Source of the DNA: Thermococcus sp. JdF3
GTDB lineage: Archaea > Methanobacteriota_B > Thermococci > Thermococcales > Thermococcaceae
DNA: 64,000 nucleotides
Reading direction: 5' to 3'
NCBI RefSeq assembly: GCF_012027495.1
Contig: NZ_SNUK01000002.1
Span: 1 to 64,000 of the forward strand
Below the pieces are notes generated by a model. That model was not told the origin of the DNA. It made no database searches and saw only the letters and a list, made by a program, of their open reading frames with translations. This document shows positions 8,085 through 17,006 of this stretch, piece after piece (position 1 is the stretch's first letter; every line of letters starts with the position of its first letter). A program made the translations under genes and the position numbers.

Positions 8085-8455
8085 GCTTTAAAGAATGGCT
8101 CGAAAAGGCTGAGAAAGACCTCGTACTTGCAAAAAGCAGCATCTCTCTGGGTTTCTATGACTACGCGGCGTTTCACGCACAGCAGTGCGCTGAAAAGGCC
8201 CTGAAGGCGTTCTTAGTCTCCAGAGGGCGGCCCATTAAACGAACCCACGACATTGGAGAGCTCATACTCCTATGTGCCGACGTTGATGCTGAATTCTCAA
8301 AGCTCTTTGATGAGGACGTGGATTTGCTCACGGCCTACTCGGTCGAGGCGAGATACCCAACAATCCACGAGCCTGAAAAGGAAGAGGCAGAGAACGCGAT
8401 AAAACTGGCCGAACTCGTCTTGGAGTTCGTTAAGTCCAAGCTTACCTCACCCTGA
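8081..8455 (+). CDS. hepT: HEPN-domain toxin
   Basis: 124-residue all-helical HEPN protein. It shows the FYDYAAFHAQQCAEKALKAFL helix and an R-x5-H motif (R50 to H56 in GRPIKRTH), the RNase-type active site of many HEPN toxins. It starts with TTG inside the stop of the upstream MNT gene, the standard paired arrangement. It converges on pelA, overlapping its 3' end by 14 bases. Confidence 0.85.
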   Translation: MSFKEWLEKAEKDLVLAKSSISLGFYDYAAFHAQQCAEKALKAFLVSRGRPIKRTHDIGELILLCADVDAEFSKLFDEDVDLLTAYSVEARYPTIHEPEKEEAENAIKLAELVLEFVKSKLTSP

Positions 8456-9515
8456 ACCTCAGCAGCGCCGCCAGGCCGCCGAGGGCCTTCAGCTTGTCGC
8501 CGCCCTCGTGCTCCGAGCTCACCACGACCACCTCGCCGCGGGAGTAGCGGACGGCCTCCATCAGCTCCTCTATCTTCTCCCTGTTCTCGCCCTTGAGCAG
8601 CTCGTCGAGAACGAGAAGCGTCTCAACCGCACCGTAATTGACGGCCTCCTCGACTTCCTTGAGACCGTAAGCAGCTAAACCGTTGTTCCTGGCCACGTTC
8701 TCCAGCACCTTCTCGACGAGCTGGACCTCCTTGGCCACGCGGTTCTCGTGATAGACCTTGTCAACCGTTCCACGCTTGATAACTTCGTAGATACCCGTTC
8801 TTCCGGTCACACTCGTGTCCTCGATGACCACCTTCTTGGCCAAGTCCGGGTAGTTCTCGCGCAGGAACTTGTAGAAGTCCTCCTTGACGAAGCCGGGGCC
8901 CGCAACTATGGCCCGCTCTATGCCCTCGCGGCTGATTATCTCCTCCATGCTCTTCGCCACGTCGTGGAAGAACCTCTTCTCCTCACTCTCGCGGTTGGTG
9001 CTGTACCTCTTCCCCCCGAGGTTGTAACGTATCCCCTTGAGTATCTCGACGCCGTACTCGCGGATTATCGCCATGTCGGCCTCGCCGTCGTCTATGACGA
9101 CTATCATCACGCGCGCTCTCTTAGAAGCCTCCACGGCTTCCTTTAGCCTTTCGATGTGGTGCTCCTTCCAGCGGGGCTTCTGGATCGTTACGACCGTGCC
9201 TTCTTCAATCGCTATCGTGTGGTACTTGCCGATGGGAACGTCGTCCCTGCTGGCGTAGACTATCGGCCCGGTGACGCGGACCTGGTTGGCGAACTTGTGA
9301 AAGTTTATCTTTTCCGCTTTAACGCCGAGGAAGACGGGAATGACCTCCACCTTTTCGGCCCTGAGGGAATCGGAGCGCTGGCTCTGCTTTCTGAGGGTCT
9401 TTGCGTAAACGGTATCGCCCGGGTCTATGATGTGGTAGAGGTGCCAGAGGTCGTCGAGGGTTTCGGCCTTGACCTTCACCTTGCCCTCCTTGACGTCCTG
9501 GTGGATTATCTGCAC
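8442..9515 (-). CDS. pelA: mRNA surveillance protein Pelota
   Basis: 357-residue archaeal Pelota (Dom34), which with aIF1A/EF1-alpha-like GTPase and ABCE1 rescues stalled ribosomes. The N-terminal Sm-like domain (MQIIHQDVKEGKVKVKAET), the central eRF1-like domain 2 (VMIVVIDDGEADMAII) and the C-terminal eRF1 domain 3 are all present at normal length. The start is GTG at 9515 behind GGAGGAGGTG. That start lies inside the 3' end of a small upstream gene, so translation is probably coupled. Confidence 0.96.
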   Translation of the reverse strand: MQIIHQDVKEGKVKVKAETLDDLWHLYHIIDPGDTVYAKTLRKQSQRSDSLRAEKVEVIPVFLGVKAEKINFHKFANQVRVTGPIVYASRDDVPIGKYHTIAIEEGTVVTIQKPRWKEHHIERLKEAVEASKRARVMIVVIDDGEADMAIIREYGVEILKGIRYNLGGKRYSTNRESEEKRFFHDVAKSMEEIISREGIERAIVAGPGFVKEDFYKFLRENYPDLAKKVVIEDTSVTGRTGIYEVIKRGTVDKVYHENRVAKEVQLVEKVLENVARNNGLAAYGLKEVEEAVNYGAVETLLVLDELLKGENREKIEELMEAVRYSRGEVVVVSSEHEGGDKLKALGGLAALLRFRVR

Positions 9516-9679
9516 CCTTTCACCTCCTCCAGTAGCTGATCCAGCTCAACACCGTTCTTTCTGGCATCTTCAAGCTCATACATTAACATTTGAAGTTCAC
9601 CCGCGCTCACGTCGAAATAGCCTGCGAAGTTCTTCGTTTTTGAATTAGGCGCGTTGGGTGGAGAGTTAACTTCTTCCAT
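9506..9679 (-). CDS. 57-residue hypothetical protein coupled to pelA
   Basis: Unrecognised short protein, N-terminus Pro/Asn-rich, C-terminal half predicted helical and acidic (ELQMLMYELEDARKNG, ELDQLLEEVKG). Support: a strong ribosome site GGAAGGAG directly before the ATG at 9679, and a stop codon that overlaps the pelA start by ten bases, the usual sign of translational coupling. The pelA ribosome site lies within its last codons. No function is assigned. Confidence 0.62.
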   Translation of the reverse strand: MEEVNSPPNAPNSKTKNFAGYFDVSAGELQMLMYELEDARKNGVELDQLLEEVKGCR

Positions 9680-9732
9680 TCTCCTTCCCGGCAGAATTTA
9701 CCAACTTCAACTAAAATAAAAGTTTTGGAAAA

Positions 9733-10779
9733 TTAAATCAGCTCCCTCTCGGTCCTGGTGAGCCTCTCAGCGCCGTTCTCCGTGATGAGGATGGTGTCCT
9801 CGATGCGGACGCCGCCGAACTTGGGCAGGTATATTCCTGGCTCAATGGTTATCACCATTCCCGGCTTGAGCACCGTCTCGTCGAGCTGGCTCACGCGCGG
9901 CCACTCATGAATCTCAAGGCCGACGCCGTGTCCGGTGGAGTGTATGAAGTAGTCACCGTAGCCGTACTCCTTGATGACGTCCCTGACGAGAGTGTCGAGC
10001 TCTTTGGCCGTCATGCCGGGCCTGGCCGCCTCAACGCCTTTCCTCTGGGCCTCGAGGACGGCGTAGTAGATGTCCTTCTGCTTCTCGTTCGGACTGCCCA
10101 CGACTATCGTCCTCGTGGTGTCCGAGTGGTAGTGCCTGTAAAGTGCTCCCTCATCGATGACAACCAGGTCGCCCTTCTCTATCCTCTTGTCGCTGGCCAG
10201 GCCGTGTGGCAGGGCCGCCCTCCAGCCGCTGGCTATTATAGTGTCGAAGGCCGGCTTTTCGGCACCGTTCATTTTCATGACGTACTCCATCTTCGCCGCT
10301 ATCTCCCTCTCGCGCTTGCCTTCACTTATCTCCTCAAGCGCCGCCATCATGGCCATGTCCGCTATCCCGCAGGCGGCCTTTATGACCTCAATCTCCTCGG
10401 GAGTCTTGATTATGCGGAGCTCCTTCACCACGTCATCGACTGAGACGAAATCCGCGGCACCCGCCTTCTCCCTGAGTGTCTGGATGGTTGAGAAGCTCGT
10501 TCTGCCCTCTATGCCAAGCTTCTTCAGCTTGAAGGAGGAAAGCCTCTCGTAAAGCTCCTTTCCGGTCTTGAATTTTTCGACGGGAATCCTGGAGGTTTCC
10601 CTTGCCTCCTCGTACTCCAGCTCCGGGACGATGAAGATGGCATCGTCAGGGGTAACGACGAGGTAGCCGCCGAGAACCGGGGAGCTGCCGGTGAAGTAAA
10701 AGAGGTTCTCTTTCCCGGTAATTAGAACTCCATCGAGCTCGTTTTCGGATATGAACTCCTTAAGCCTGTCAATCCTCAT
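9733..10779 (-). CDS. pepQ: Xaa-Pro dipeptidase (prolidase)
   Basis: 348-residue cytosolic metallopeptidase of the pita-bread M24 family, cleaving dipeptides with C-terminal proline. The dinuclear metal ligands are visible in VVIDEGA, SDTTRTI, STGHGVGLEIHE, TIEPGIY and GVRIED. N-terminal creatinase-like domain about 1-125, catalytic domain after. Same length as the characterised Pyrococcus furiosus enzyme. GGTGAT precedes the ATG. Confidence 0.95.
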   Translation of the reverse strand: MRIDRLKEFISENELDGVLITGKENLFYFTGSSPVLGGYLVVTPDDAIFIVPELEYEEARETSRIPVEKFKTGKELYERLSSFKLKKLGIEGRTSFSTIQTLREKAGAADFVSVDDVVKELRIIKTPEEIEVIKAACGIADMAMMAALEEISEGKREREIAAKMEYVMKMNGAEKPAFDTIIASGWRAALPHGLASDKRIEKGDLVVIDEGALYRHYHSDTTRTIVVGSPNEKQKDIYYAVLEAQRKGVEAARPGMTAKELDTLVRDVIKEYGYGDYFIHSTGHGVGLEIHEWPRVSQLDETVLKPGMVITIEPGIYLPKFGGVRIEDTILITENGAERLTRTERELI

Positions 10780-10901
10780 CTTTTAATCACCGGGCATTTG
10801 TAATCGTCATTGCAATAAAACCCTTTCGGCAGACCACCGACGAAAACCCGACGCTTCTCGTTTCAGGAAAAGGTTATAATCCAGCAGAGGATACTAGGTG
10901 C

Positions 10902-11570
10902 ATGGCGGTTTATCTGTTCGACTTTGACGGGACCCTCGTGGACAGCACGGGCGCGGTTGAGAAGGCCCTCCGCATAGCCATCGAAAAGACCGTCCCCGCA
11001 GTCATTGAGAGCGACCTGTACGAGGACTACTATAAGGCCCTTGCCCTGTTCATCAAGGGTCGGCTTACATACCAGTACCTCGGGGTTATACACGAGCTGG
11101 TGGCACAGGGGACTATACACGAGTACTACAAGCTCATGCCCCGATACATCAAGGACTTTCCCCACTCCCGGAACGTCGTCCGAACGCTGAGAAAACGTGG
11201 ACGTTATGTCATCAGCTTCTCCGGCGAGCACACCTACCCCGGCGGAAAGGTCATCTTCATGAAAAGGACAAACTGGTACGACGAGTTCGATGAGGTGATA
11301 ACCTTCAGGGGTACCAAGGACATGCTCAAGAAGTTCGAGAACCTGCGCGAACTCTATCCCGACGAGCCCTTCGTCTGGGTGGACGACAGCCCGAGCAGGT
11401 TCACGTACATTCTCGATGAGAACACACTCCTCGTTCAGAAGGCATCGCCGTACAAGAGCGACGTCGCTCTCCTCTTCGAGAGGCAGAACTTCCTCAAGAT
11501 CAAATCTCTCCGGGAGATTCTGGAGATAGACGATGGCCTCTCGGCGTTCGCCAGAGGGGATAAAACTTAA
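10902..11570 (+). CDS. HAD-superfamily hydrolase
   Basis: 222-residue haloacid-dehalogenase-type phosphatase. Motif I is [11 protein letters not shown] (nucleophile D7, acid/base D9), motif II-like VISFSGEH, and motif [11 protein letters not shown]. The small helical cap lies between residues about 15 and 90. The substrate cannot be inferred. It is followed by rpl35ae with only about 40 bases between. Confidence 0.8.
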   Translation: MAVYLFDFDGTLVDSTGAVEKALRIAIEKTVPAVIESDLYEDYYKALALFIKGRLTYQYLGVIHELVAQGTIHEYYKLMPRYIKDFPHSRNVVRTLRKRGRYVISFSGEHTYPGGKVIFMKRTNWYDEFDEVITFRGTKDMLKKFENLRELYPDEPFVWVDDSPSRFTYILDENTLLVQKASPYKSDVALLFERQNFLKIKSLREILEIDDGLSAFARGDKT

Positions 11571-11611
11571 AAATTTCACCCCGCGAACCCCATTCGGTGG
11601 AGGTGAGGGCG

Positions 11612-11878
11612 ATGGCCAGGGGGAAGGCTCTCGTCCTTGCCTACGCCGGAACCAAAGAGCACCAGGACAACCACCACATGATTCTGAAGCCCCTCAGCAT
11701 CGACGACAGGAACGCGGCCTCAAGGCTCATAGGCAGGAAGGTCGTCTGGAGGACTCCAACCGGCAGGAGAATGTACGGCAAAATCCTCAGGACGCACGGC
11801 AACAGGGGCGAGGTTAAGGCCTACTTCAAGCCAGGACTGCCGGGACAGGCAGTCGGGGACTACGTCGAAATTCTCTGA
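11612..11878 (+). CDS. rpl35ae: Large-subunit ribosomal protein L35Ae
   Basis: 88-residue archaeal/eukaryotic ribosomal protein eL33 (L35Ae), with the family pattern [23 protein letters not shown]...VGRKV-like...[28 protein letters not shown]. The ATG at 11612 follows GGAGGTGAG; an in-frame GTG at 11597 is part of that ribosome site. TATA-like AAACTTAAAAATT lies within the end of the upstream HAD gene. Confidence 0.95.
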   Translation: MARGKALVLAYAGTKEHQDNHHMILKPLSIDDRNAASRLIGRKVVWRTPTGRRMYGKILRTHGNRGEVKAYFKPGLPGQAVGDYVEIL

Positions 11879-11925
11879 GCGCAACCCTTTAAACCTCCCA
11901 ACCTTTTCATTTCTCCGGTGAGAGA

Positions 11926-13062
11926 ATGGAGTTCGTTGAGGTGCGCGAGGGTCTTGCAAAAATCCTTGTCCCGAAGGCGGAGAGGATATACGACGCCCCG
12001 GTCTTCTACAACCCGGTCATGGCGCTGAACAGGGACATAAGCGCCCTGGCCGTGGGGGTACTCACACCACGGACCGTTCTCGACGCCCTCTCCGCGACAG
12101 GAATAAGGGGCATTCGTTACGCCCTTGAGACCCCGACGGGTGAGGTCTGGCTGAACGACATAAGCGAAGATGCATTCCGCCTGATTCTGGAAAACGTCAG
12201 GAGAAACCTCGGCGTTGAGGGCGAGAAGATAAGCGAGAGGAGGTTCTCCTTCGGAGAAGAGAAGAGGGTTGTGGCCAACCTCGACGATGCCAACAGGCTG
12301 ATGGCCGAGAAGTTCCGCTACTTCGACTTTCTGGACTTGGATCCCTTCGGTTCGCCGGTCGAGTTCCTCGACACGGCCTTGAGGAGCGTGAAAAGGCGGG
12401 GGGTTCTGGCGGTGACGGCTACCGACACCGGCGTCCTCTGCGGAGCCTACCGGCACGCCTGCCGCAGGAAGTACCTGGCGGAGCCGATAAGGGGCGAGCT
12501 CTGCCACGAGGCAGGTTTGAGGATACTCATCGGAACCGTTGTCAGGTACGCCGCCAAATACGACCTCGGCGTCGAGGTTCTTCTCGCCTACTACCGCGAC
12601 CACTACTTCAGGGCCTTTCTGAGGCTCAGGAGCGGTGCGAGGAAGGCCGATAGAAGCGTTTCCATGCTCGGCTACCTCGGGCAGGAAGCCAGCGGGCGCT
12701 TCGAGTACGAGACGGGTTTCCTCCCGGAGAGGGTACCCTCACACGGCCCCCTCTGGCTCGGCCCCCTCAAGGAGCAGGGATTCGTTGAGGACATGCTAGA
12801 TCTGGCGGAGGAAAAAGCCCTTGCCCACAAAAAAACGCTCTCCTTCCTCGAAACCCTCGCCGGAGAACTCGACGTTCCCTTCCACTACGACACTCATGCC
12901 CTCGCGAGGAGGAACGGCCTTCAGGTCGGGAAGCTCGCCGATGTAATCGAGGCCCTCCGTGAAATCGGCTACCGTGCGACGAGGACGCACTTCTCCCCCA
13001 CTGCAATAAAGACCGATGCGCCTTTTGAGGAGGTGCTGAAGGCTCTAAAGGCACTGCAGTGA
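11926..13062 (+). CDS. trm1: tRNA (guanine(26)-N2)-dimethyltransferase Trm1
   Basis: 378-residue SAM-dependent enzyme that dimethylates G26 of tRNA. Visible signatures: N-terminal [26 protein letters not shown], the SAM site [13 protein letters not shown] and the catalytic [14 protein letters not shown], then [10 protein letters not shown]. Length is normal. It follows rpl35ae by about 50 bases, a translation/tRNA neighbourhood. Confidence 0.96.
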   Translation: MEFVEVREGLAKILVPKAERIYDAPVFYNPVMALNRDISALAVGVLTPRTVLDALSATGIRGIRYALETPTGEVWLNDISEDAFRLILENVRRNLGVEGEKISERRFSFGEEKRVVANLDDANRLMAEKFRYFDFLDLDPFGSPVEFLDTALRSVKRRGVLAVTATDTGVLCGAYRHACRRKYLAEPIRGELCHEAGLRILIGTVVRYAAKYDLGVEVLLAYYRDHYFRAFLRLRSGARKADRSVSMLGYLGQEASGRFEYETGFLPERVPSHGPLWLGPLKEQGFVEDMLDLAEEKALAHKKTLSFLETLAGELDVPFHYDTHALARRNGLQVGKLADVIEALREIGYRATRTHFSPTAIKTDAPFEEVLKALKALQ

Positions 13063-13111
13063 CCGACACCCATTTAACAACCTCACCGTTTTTCTCCCAG
13101 GGGGTGAGGGG

Positions 13112-14206
13112 ATGGACGAGATGCTGAAACTCGCGAGCGGTTTTTACAGGGACGAGTACGCTGACTCGGTTCTCTACGCCCAGCTGGCGAAGATAGAGAG
13201 GGACGAGGAGATAAGGAAGGAATTCCTGAGGCTCTCGAACATAGAATCAAAGCACGCCAAGTTCTGGCACGACTTTATAAAGCGGCACGGCGGCGAGGTT
13301 CCTAAGCCCTCCGTGAAGAGGCTGACGGTCTTCTCTGTCAAGCTCCTGAGGAAGCTCCTCGGCCCGGGTTCGGTCGCCTCGCTCCTTGAGATGGGCGAGA
13401 ACAGCGCAATCCAAAAGTACTTCAAGTACCTCACGACCTACGCTGGGAGGTTCAGCGAGGATGAACTGGGGGAGATAAAGGACGTTATACTGGACGAGCT
13501 TGAGCACGAGAAGTTTTTCTACGAGAGCAAGGAGCGCTTCCACGTTGAGAACACGAGGGACCTCGTTCTGGGCATGAACGACGGGCTGGTTGAAATCCTC
13601 GGTGCCGTCACGGGTCTTTCCGCTGTGTATCCGAACAATCCGCAGCTCGTCGGAATAAGCGGCCTCATAGTCGGTGTAGCGGGTGCGCTCTCGATGGCCA
13701 CAGGAACCTTCGTTTCGGTCCGTTCCCAGAGGCAGATCAAGGAATCCATCCGCGACAGGATGGAGGTTCTCTTCAGAGTTTCGCCGGAAAGGGCGGCCGA
13801 AGAGCTTGTGGAGAAGCTCGTCGAGGGAGGAATGCCCGAGGAGGTTGCGAGGGAGGTCGCAAAGGAACTCGCAGACAACAGCGATGCGATAATGCAGCTC
13901 CTCCTCCCGGAGGCGGAGGAGAACGAGATAAGGGCGGCGCTCTACACGGGCTTCGCTTACCTCCTTGGAGTCGCCTTTCCGGTTACGCCGTACTTCCTCG
14001 CCTCCAGCTCTCTGACGGCGCTTCCGTTTTCAATACTCCTGGCAGGCTCTGCGCTGGCGATAGTGGCGACGCTGATTTCCCTGCTCTCGGGCATCTCGAT
14101 AAAGAAGAAGGTCGCGGAGATGGTGGCGACCGGCCTGGGTGCGGCGTTCCTGAGCTACCTCTTCGGCCGGCTTATGGAGGCCCTCTTCAACGTCTCGGCG
14201 CTTTAA
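13112..14206 (+). CDS. Ferritin-like/VIT1 fusion iron transporter
   Basis: 364 residues in two parts. Residues 1-145 form a rubrerythrin/ferritin-like four-helix bundle with carboxylate and His ligands (ERDEEI, NIESKHAKFWHDF, ILDELEHEKFF). Residues 150-364 are a CCC1/VIT1-family membrane transporter (LGMNDGLVEILGAVTGLSA, IVGVAGALSMATGTFVSVRSQ) with about five helices. Such erythrin-VIT1 proteins are thought to oxidise or deliver Fe(II) and move iron across the membrane. The stop overlaps that of the convergent vapC by three bases. Confidence 0.9.
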   Translation: MDEMLKLASGFYRDEYADSVLYAQLAKIERDEEIRKEFLRLSNIESKHAKFWHDFIKRHGGEVPKPSVKRLTVFSVKLLRKLLGPGSVASLLEMGENSAIQKYFKYLTTYAGRFSEDELGEIKDVILDELEHEKFFYESKERFHVENTRDLVLGMNDGLVEILGAVTGLSAVYPNNPQLVGISGLIVGVAGALSMATGTFVSVRSQRQIKESIRDRMEVLFRVSPERAAEELVEKLVEGGMPEEVAREVAKELADNSDAIMQLLLPEAEENEIRAALYTGFAYLLGVAFPVTPYFLASSSLTALPFSILLAGSALAIVATLISLLSGISIKKKVAEMVATGLGAAFLSYLFGRLMEALFNVSAL

Positions 14207-14607
14207 AGATAGAGCACCTCGACGCCGAGCTTTTTCGCCGTTTTTCCCTGTTTCTCATCGCTGGTGGCGAGCCTGCCGTACTTGAGGGCCTGGGCTATGT
14301 AGAGGGCATCGTAAACCGTGATCCCGTGTTCCAGAGCTATTGTCTCGGCCTCAGAGAGGTACTGGAGCGGGTTCTCGTAGATGATTATCCTCCCGGTTGC
14401 GTGAAGGTAGTCGAGTATCTTTCTGGCAGTCTCCAGGGAGATGTCCTGATAGAGCCTGTACCGCTTCCACACGGCGTTGGCCCCTTCGATCTGCGCCATT
14501 TCCAGCGAGACCAGATCCGTGTTCCCCCTGAGGAACTCGGAAACCTCCCCCCACCCCTCCTCTTTAAGGAGGTACTTTATCAGGGCGGACGTGTCAATTA
14601 CTATCAC
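14203..14607 (-). CDS. vapC: VapC-type PIN-domain toxin
   Basis: 134-residue PIN ribonuclease: IVIDTSALIKYLL at the N-terminus (first acidic residue D5), a middle acidic residue in EMAQIEGANAVW, and C-terminal ITVYDALYIAQAL and ATSDEKQGK. It overlaps the end of its antitoxin gene by 14 bases. Confidence 0.88.
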   Translation of the reverse strand: MIVIDTSALIKYLLKEEGWGEVSEFLRGNTDLVSLEMAQIEGANAVWKRYRLYQDISLETARKILDYLHATGRIIIYENPLQYLSEAETIALEHGITVYDALYIAQALKYGRLATSDEKQGKTAKKLGVEVLYL

Positions 14608-14815
14608 GGGAATCCCTCACGAGCTTTGTGGCCCTTCCGCTCTCAAGCTCGGGAACGTTCTCGAGGAAGGCATCGATCTCGTCGAGCAGCTTGCTTTTCT
14701 CTTCGTCCCTAATCTTCCTTTCTATGAACTCCCTTATCTCCTCGCTCCAGTTGATGTCGTACTTCTTCATCTTCTCCTTCAGCTCGTCCGGGACGCGGAC
14801 GCTTATCACCGCCAT
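14594..14815 (-). CDS. vapB: VapB-type ribbon-helix-helix antitoxin
   Basis: 73 residues starting AVISVRVPDELKEKMKKY, a classic ribbon-helix-helix DNA-binding strand and helix, followed by a charged helical tail that would wrap its PIN partner. First gene of the vapBC pair; probably autoregulated, though no clear palindrome was seen upstream. Confidence 0.85.
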   Translation of the reverse strand: MAVISVRVPDELKEKMKKYDINWSEEIREFIERKIRDEEKSKLLDEIDAFLENVPELESGRATKLVRDSRDSN

Positions 14816-14862
14816 ACGACCACCGTTTACAGAAACGTATTACGAGGATATAAACATTGCCA

Positions 14863-16263
14863 TCACACTTTCACGTGCTTCCACTTTCCTCTCCTGAACG
14901 CCCACCAGAAGAGGGCGGCGGTGGTGAAGGTTTCGAGGCTCATCGCTATCCACGCCGCTATGACGCCCAGACCACCAAAGGTGAAGCCGGGGAAGGTTAT
15001 GCCCAGTATCTCGAAGGGAGGTATTGTAAAGCCAAAGCCGAGCAGGTAAGCCGGGACTATGCGGAAGAGAAGCTTGCTGACGGCGGTGATGTACATCGGC
15101 GTCTTGGTGTCCCCTGCTCCCCTGAGTGCACCGCCGAGGACGAAGAGCCAGCCGAGGGGAATCTCACTTATTCCGACTATTATGAGGTATATGCTCGCCA
15201 GGCGGAGAACTTCATAGTAGTTGGGATCGTCCGGGTTAATGAAGGGCATGACGAGGTAGCGCGGGAAGACTATCAGGATGACCGCCATGACCGCCATGAA
15301 GGCCCCGACCATCTTGAGGGCCTCATAAACGGTGCGCTCGGCCTTCTCCGGGTTCCCCTCTCCAAGACCCTGGCCGACGAGGGCGGAGGTGGCGACGTTG
15401 AAGCCAAAGGCCGGCATGTAGGCTATGCTCTCCACGCGGAGGCCAACCTGGTGGGAAGCAAGGGCCACGGTTCCAAAGCGCGTGACTATGCTCATGTATA
15501 TGAAGTTGTAAAAGCTGAATATCCCGCGCTCAACCATGGTGGGGATTCCTATGCGGAGTATCCTTCTCGCCATGTCCGGGTGGAAACTCCAGCTCGGCCG
15601 GAACCTCAGCACGAGCCTCCCGCTCCAGAGGAGGTAGAGTCCGATGAGGAACGAGGTGGTGATTCCTATGCCCGATGCCCAGGCGGCGCCGACGGGGCCA
15701 AGCTCGGGAAAACCGAGCTTTCCGAATATGAGAAGGTAATCGAGAACCGCGTTTACCACGTTCATAAGGATGCCGAGCTTCATGGGTGTCTTCGTGTCTC
15801 CGGCGCCTCTGAGGGCGGAGAAGGCCGTAAAGCCGGCGAATCGAATTGGATAGAACGCGAAGAGAACCTTGATGTACTCATACCCCAAAGTAACGACGTC
15901 GGGTTTTGCCCCCATTATCCTAAGGATATCATCCCCGAGAACCCACCCGAAGAGCATGACCGGGATCCCGAGGAGGAAAGCCAGGTAGAGGCTCTGCTCC
16001 AGTGCAAGAACGGCGCTCTCCTCATCCTTCGCCCCAACGAACCTGGCCACCAGCGCGAGGGTTCCCGTAGCAACCGCCGCCATTATTGGCATCATGAACC
16101 AGCTGACCTGGCCACCGAGGCCAACCGCGGCCAGGGCTAGGGCGCCGAGCTGGCCGACCATCATCATGTCCACTAGATTGAGAAGCGTCTGGGATATGTT
16201 GCCCATTATCGCCGGCCACGCCAGCTTCCAGAGCCGCCGCTGGTTCTCGTTGAAGTGCAGCAT
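14863..16263 (-). CDS. MATE-family multidrug/cation efflux transporter
   Basis: 466-residue membrane protein with about 12 helices in two related halves (LVDMMMVGQLGALALAAVGLGGQ; later IYMSIVTRFGTVALASHQVGLRVESIAYMPAFGF). These are typical MATE/NorM segments; the family exports cationic drugs or metabolites by Na+ or H+ antiport. The substrate is not inferable. Single-gene unit upstream of vapBC in the same direction. Confidence 0.92.
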   Translation of the reverse strand: MLHFNENQRRLWKLAWPAIMGNISQTLLNLVDMMMVGQLGALALAAVGLGGQVSWFMMPIMAAVATGTLALVARFVGAKDEESAVLALEQSLYLAFLLGIPVMLFGWVLGDDILRIMGAKPDVVTLGYEYIKVLFAFYPIRFAGFTAFSALRGAGDTKTPMKLGILMNVVNAVLDYLLIFGKLGFPELGPVGAAWASGIGITTSFLIGLYLLWSGRLVLRFRPSWSFHPDMARRILRIGIPTMVERGIFSFYNFIYMSIVTRFGTVALASHQVGLRVESIAYMPAFGFNVATSALVGQGLGEGNPEKAERTVYEALKMVGAFMAVMAVILIVFPRYLVMPFINPDDPNYYEVLRLASIYLIIVGISEIPLGWLFVLGGALRGAGDTKTPMYITAVSKLLFRIVPAYLLGFGFTIPPFEILGITFPGFTFGGLGVIAAWIAMSLETFTTAALFWWAFRRGKWKHVKV

Positions 16264-16391
16264 TAAGACGTCCCTCTAAACGAGGAGAAAGGCATTTTAG
16301 TTAATAAGGGTTGCGGTGACCGGCTGGGAATCGGATCTAAAACGTCCCTGTACATTAATGGGTTAAAAAGGGGTAAGGAAAATAAAAGGGC

Positions 16392-16583
16392 TCAGTAGGC
16401 GAGGTTCCTCTTCTTCCTCCACTTGTGGGACCAGCTGTACTTCCTCATGCGCCTGCTCCTGCCGAAGCCGCAAGCGGCGCAGTAGCCCTTCTGAACGTTG
16501 AAGGCGCGCCTTCCGCAGCGCCTGCACCTGATGTGAGTCGGAGTGTGGTTTCTCCTGCCCTTTGGTTCGGTTCCCGCTCCCAT
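16392..16583 (-). CDS. rpl37e: Large-subunit ribosomal protein L37e
   Basis: 63-residue zinc-finger ribosomal protein (eL37): [21 protein letters not shown].....C..CGFG with Zn ligands C20, C23, C35 and C38, and a basic C-terminus ending KKRNLAY. It follows the LSm gene by 25 bases with a GGGGTGAT ribosome site, the standard archaeal LSm-L37e pair. Confidence 0.97.
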   Translation of the reverse strand: MGAGTEPKGRRNHTPTHIRCRRCGRRAFNVQKGYCAACGFGRSRRMRKYSWSHKWRKKRNLAY

Positions 16584-16608
16584 GTTATCACCCCGTCAGC
16601 TCGCTCAG

Positions 16609-16839
16609 TCACTCAATCTCGACCGGGGAGATGGCCAGAACGTTGTCTCCCCTGATGACGATTTTACCGTACCTCTTAACTTCCTCGCCGTCCTGGATGA
16701 GCGCCGCGTCGGCGAGGACGACGTTCAGGTGGATGTCGTAACCGATGAGCCTGCCCCTGAACTCCGAACCCCTCTTGAGGAGCACGAGCACGTCCTTGTC
16801 GAGGGACTTGTGGATAACGTCGAGTGGTCTTTCCGCCAT
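16609..16839 (-). CDS. LSm (Sm-like archaeal) RNA-binding protein
   Basis: 76 residues with the Sm1 motif (DVIHKSLDKDVLVLLKRGSEFRGRLIGYDIHLNVVL) and the Sm2 motif (KIVIRGDNVLAIS). Forms heptameric rings binding U-rich RNA. The ATG at 16839 has GGAGGTG upstream; the frame extends further but without a site. A TATA element (minus strand GAGTTATAAACC) lies near 16890. Co-transcribed with rpl37e. Confidence 0.95.
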   Translation of the reverse strand: MAERPLDVIHKSLDKDVLVLLKRGSEFRGRLIGYDIHLNVVLADAALIQDGEEVKRYGKIVIRGDNVLAISPVEIE

Positions 16840-16977
16840 TTTCACGCACCTCCAAATAATCAAAGCTCATAGCGATAACGAGGGGAACGGTTTATAACTC
16901 TTTCCGTTCTTCCGCTCGGTGAGGCGGTTTCTTCCCGGCCGGACTGAAGTTCCTCCCACGGTGCATTCCCAGAAAGA

Positions 16978-17006
16978 CATATAACCATGTATCACTCACG
17001 GTGATT
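16978..17006 (+). promoter_or_regulatory. Promoter of the GH13 gene with Thermococcales glycolytic motif
   Basis: TATA-like CATATAAC (16978-16985) is followed at once by TATCAC-TCACG-GTGATT (16990-17006). This matches the TGM consensus TATCAC-N5-GTGATA at 11 of 12 defined bases. A TGM downstream of TATA is the position at which the Tgr/TrmBL1 regulator represses maltodextrin and glycolytic genes. The right half also serves as the GGTGAT ribosome-site-like sequence. Confidence 0.75.
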
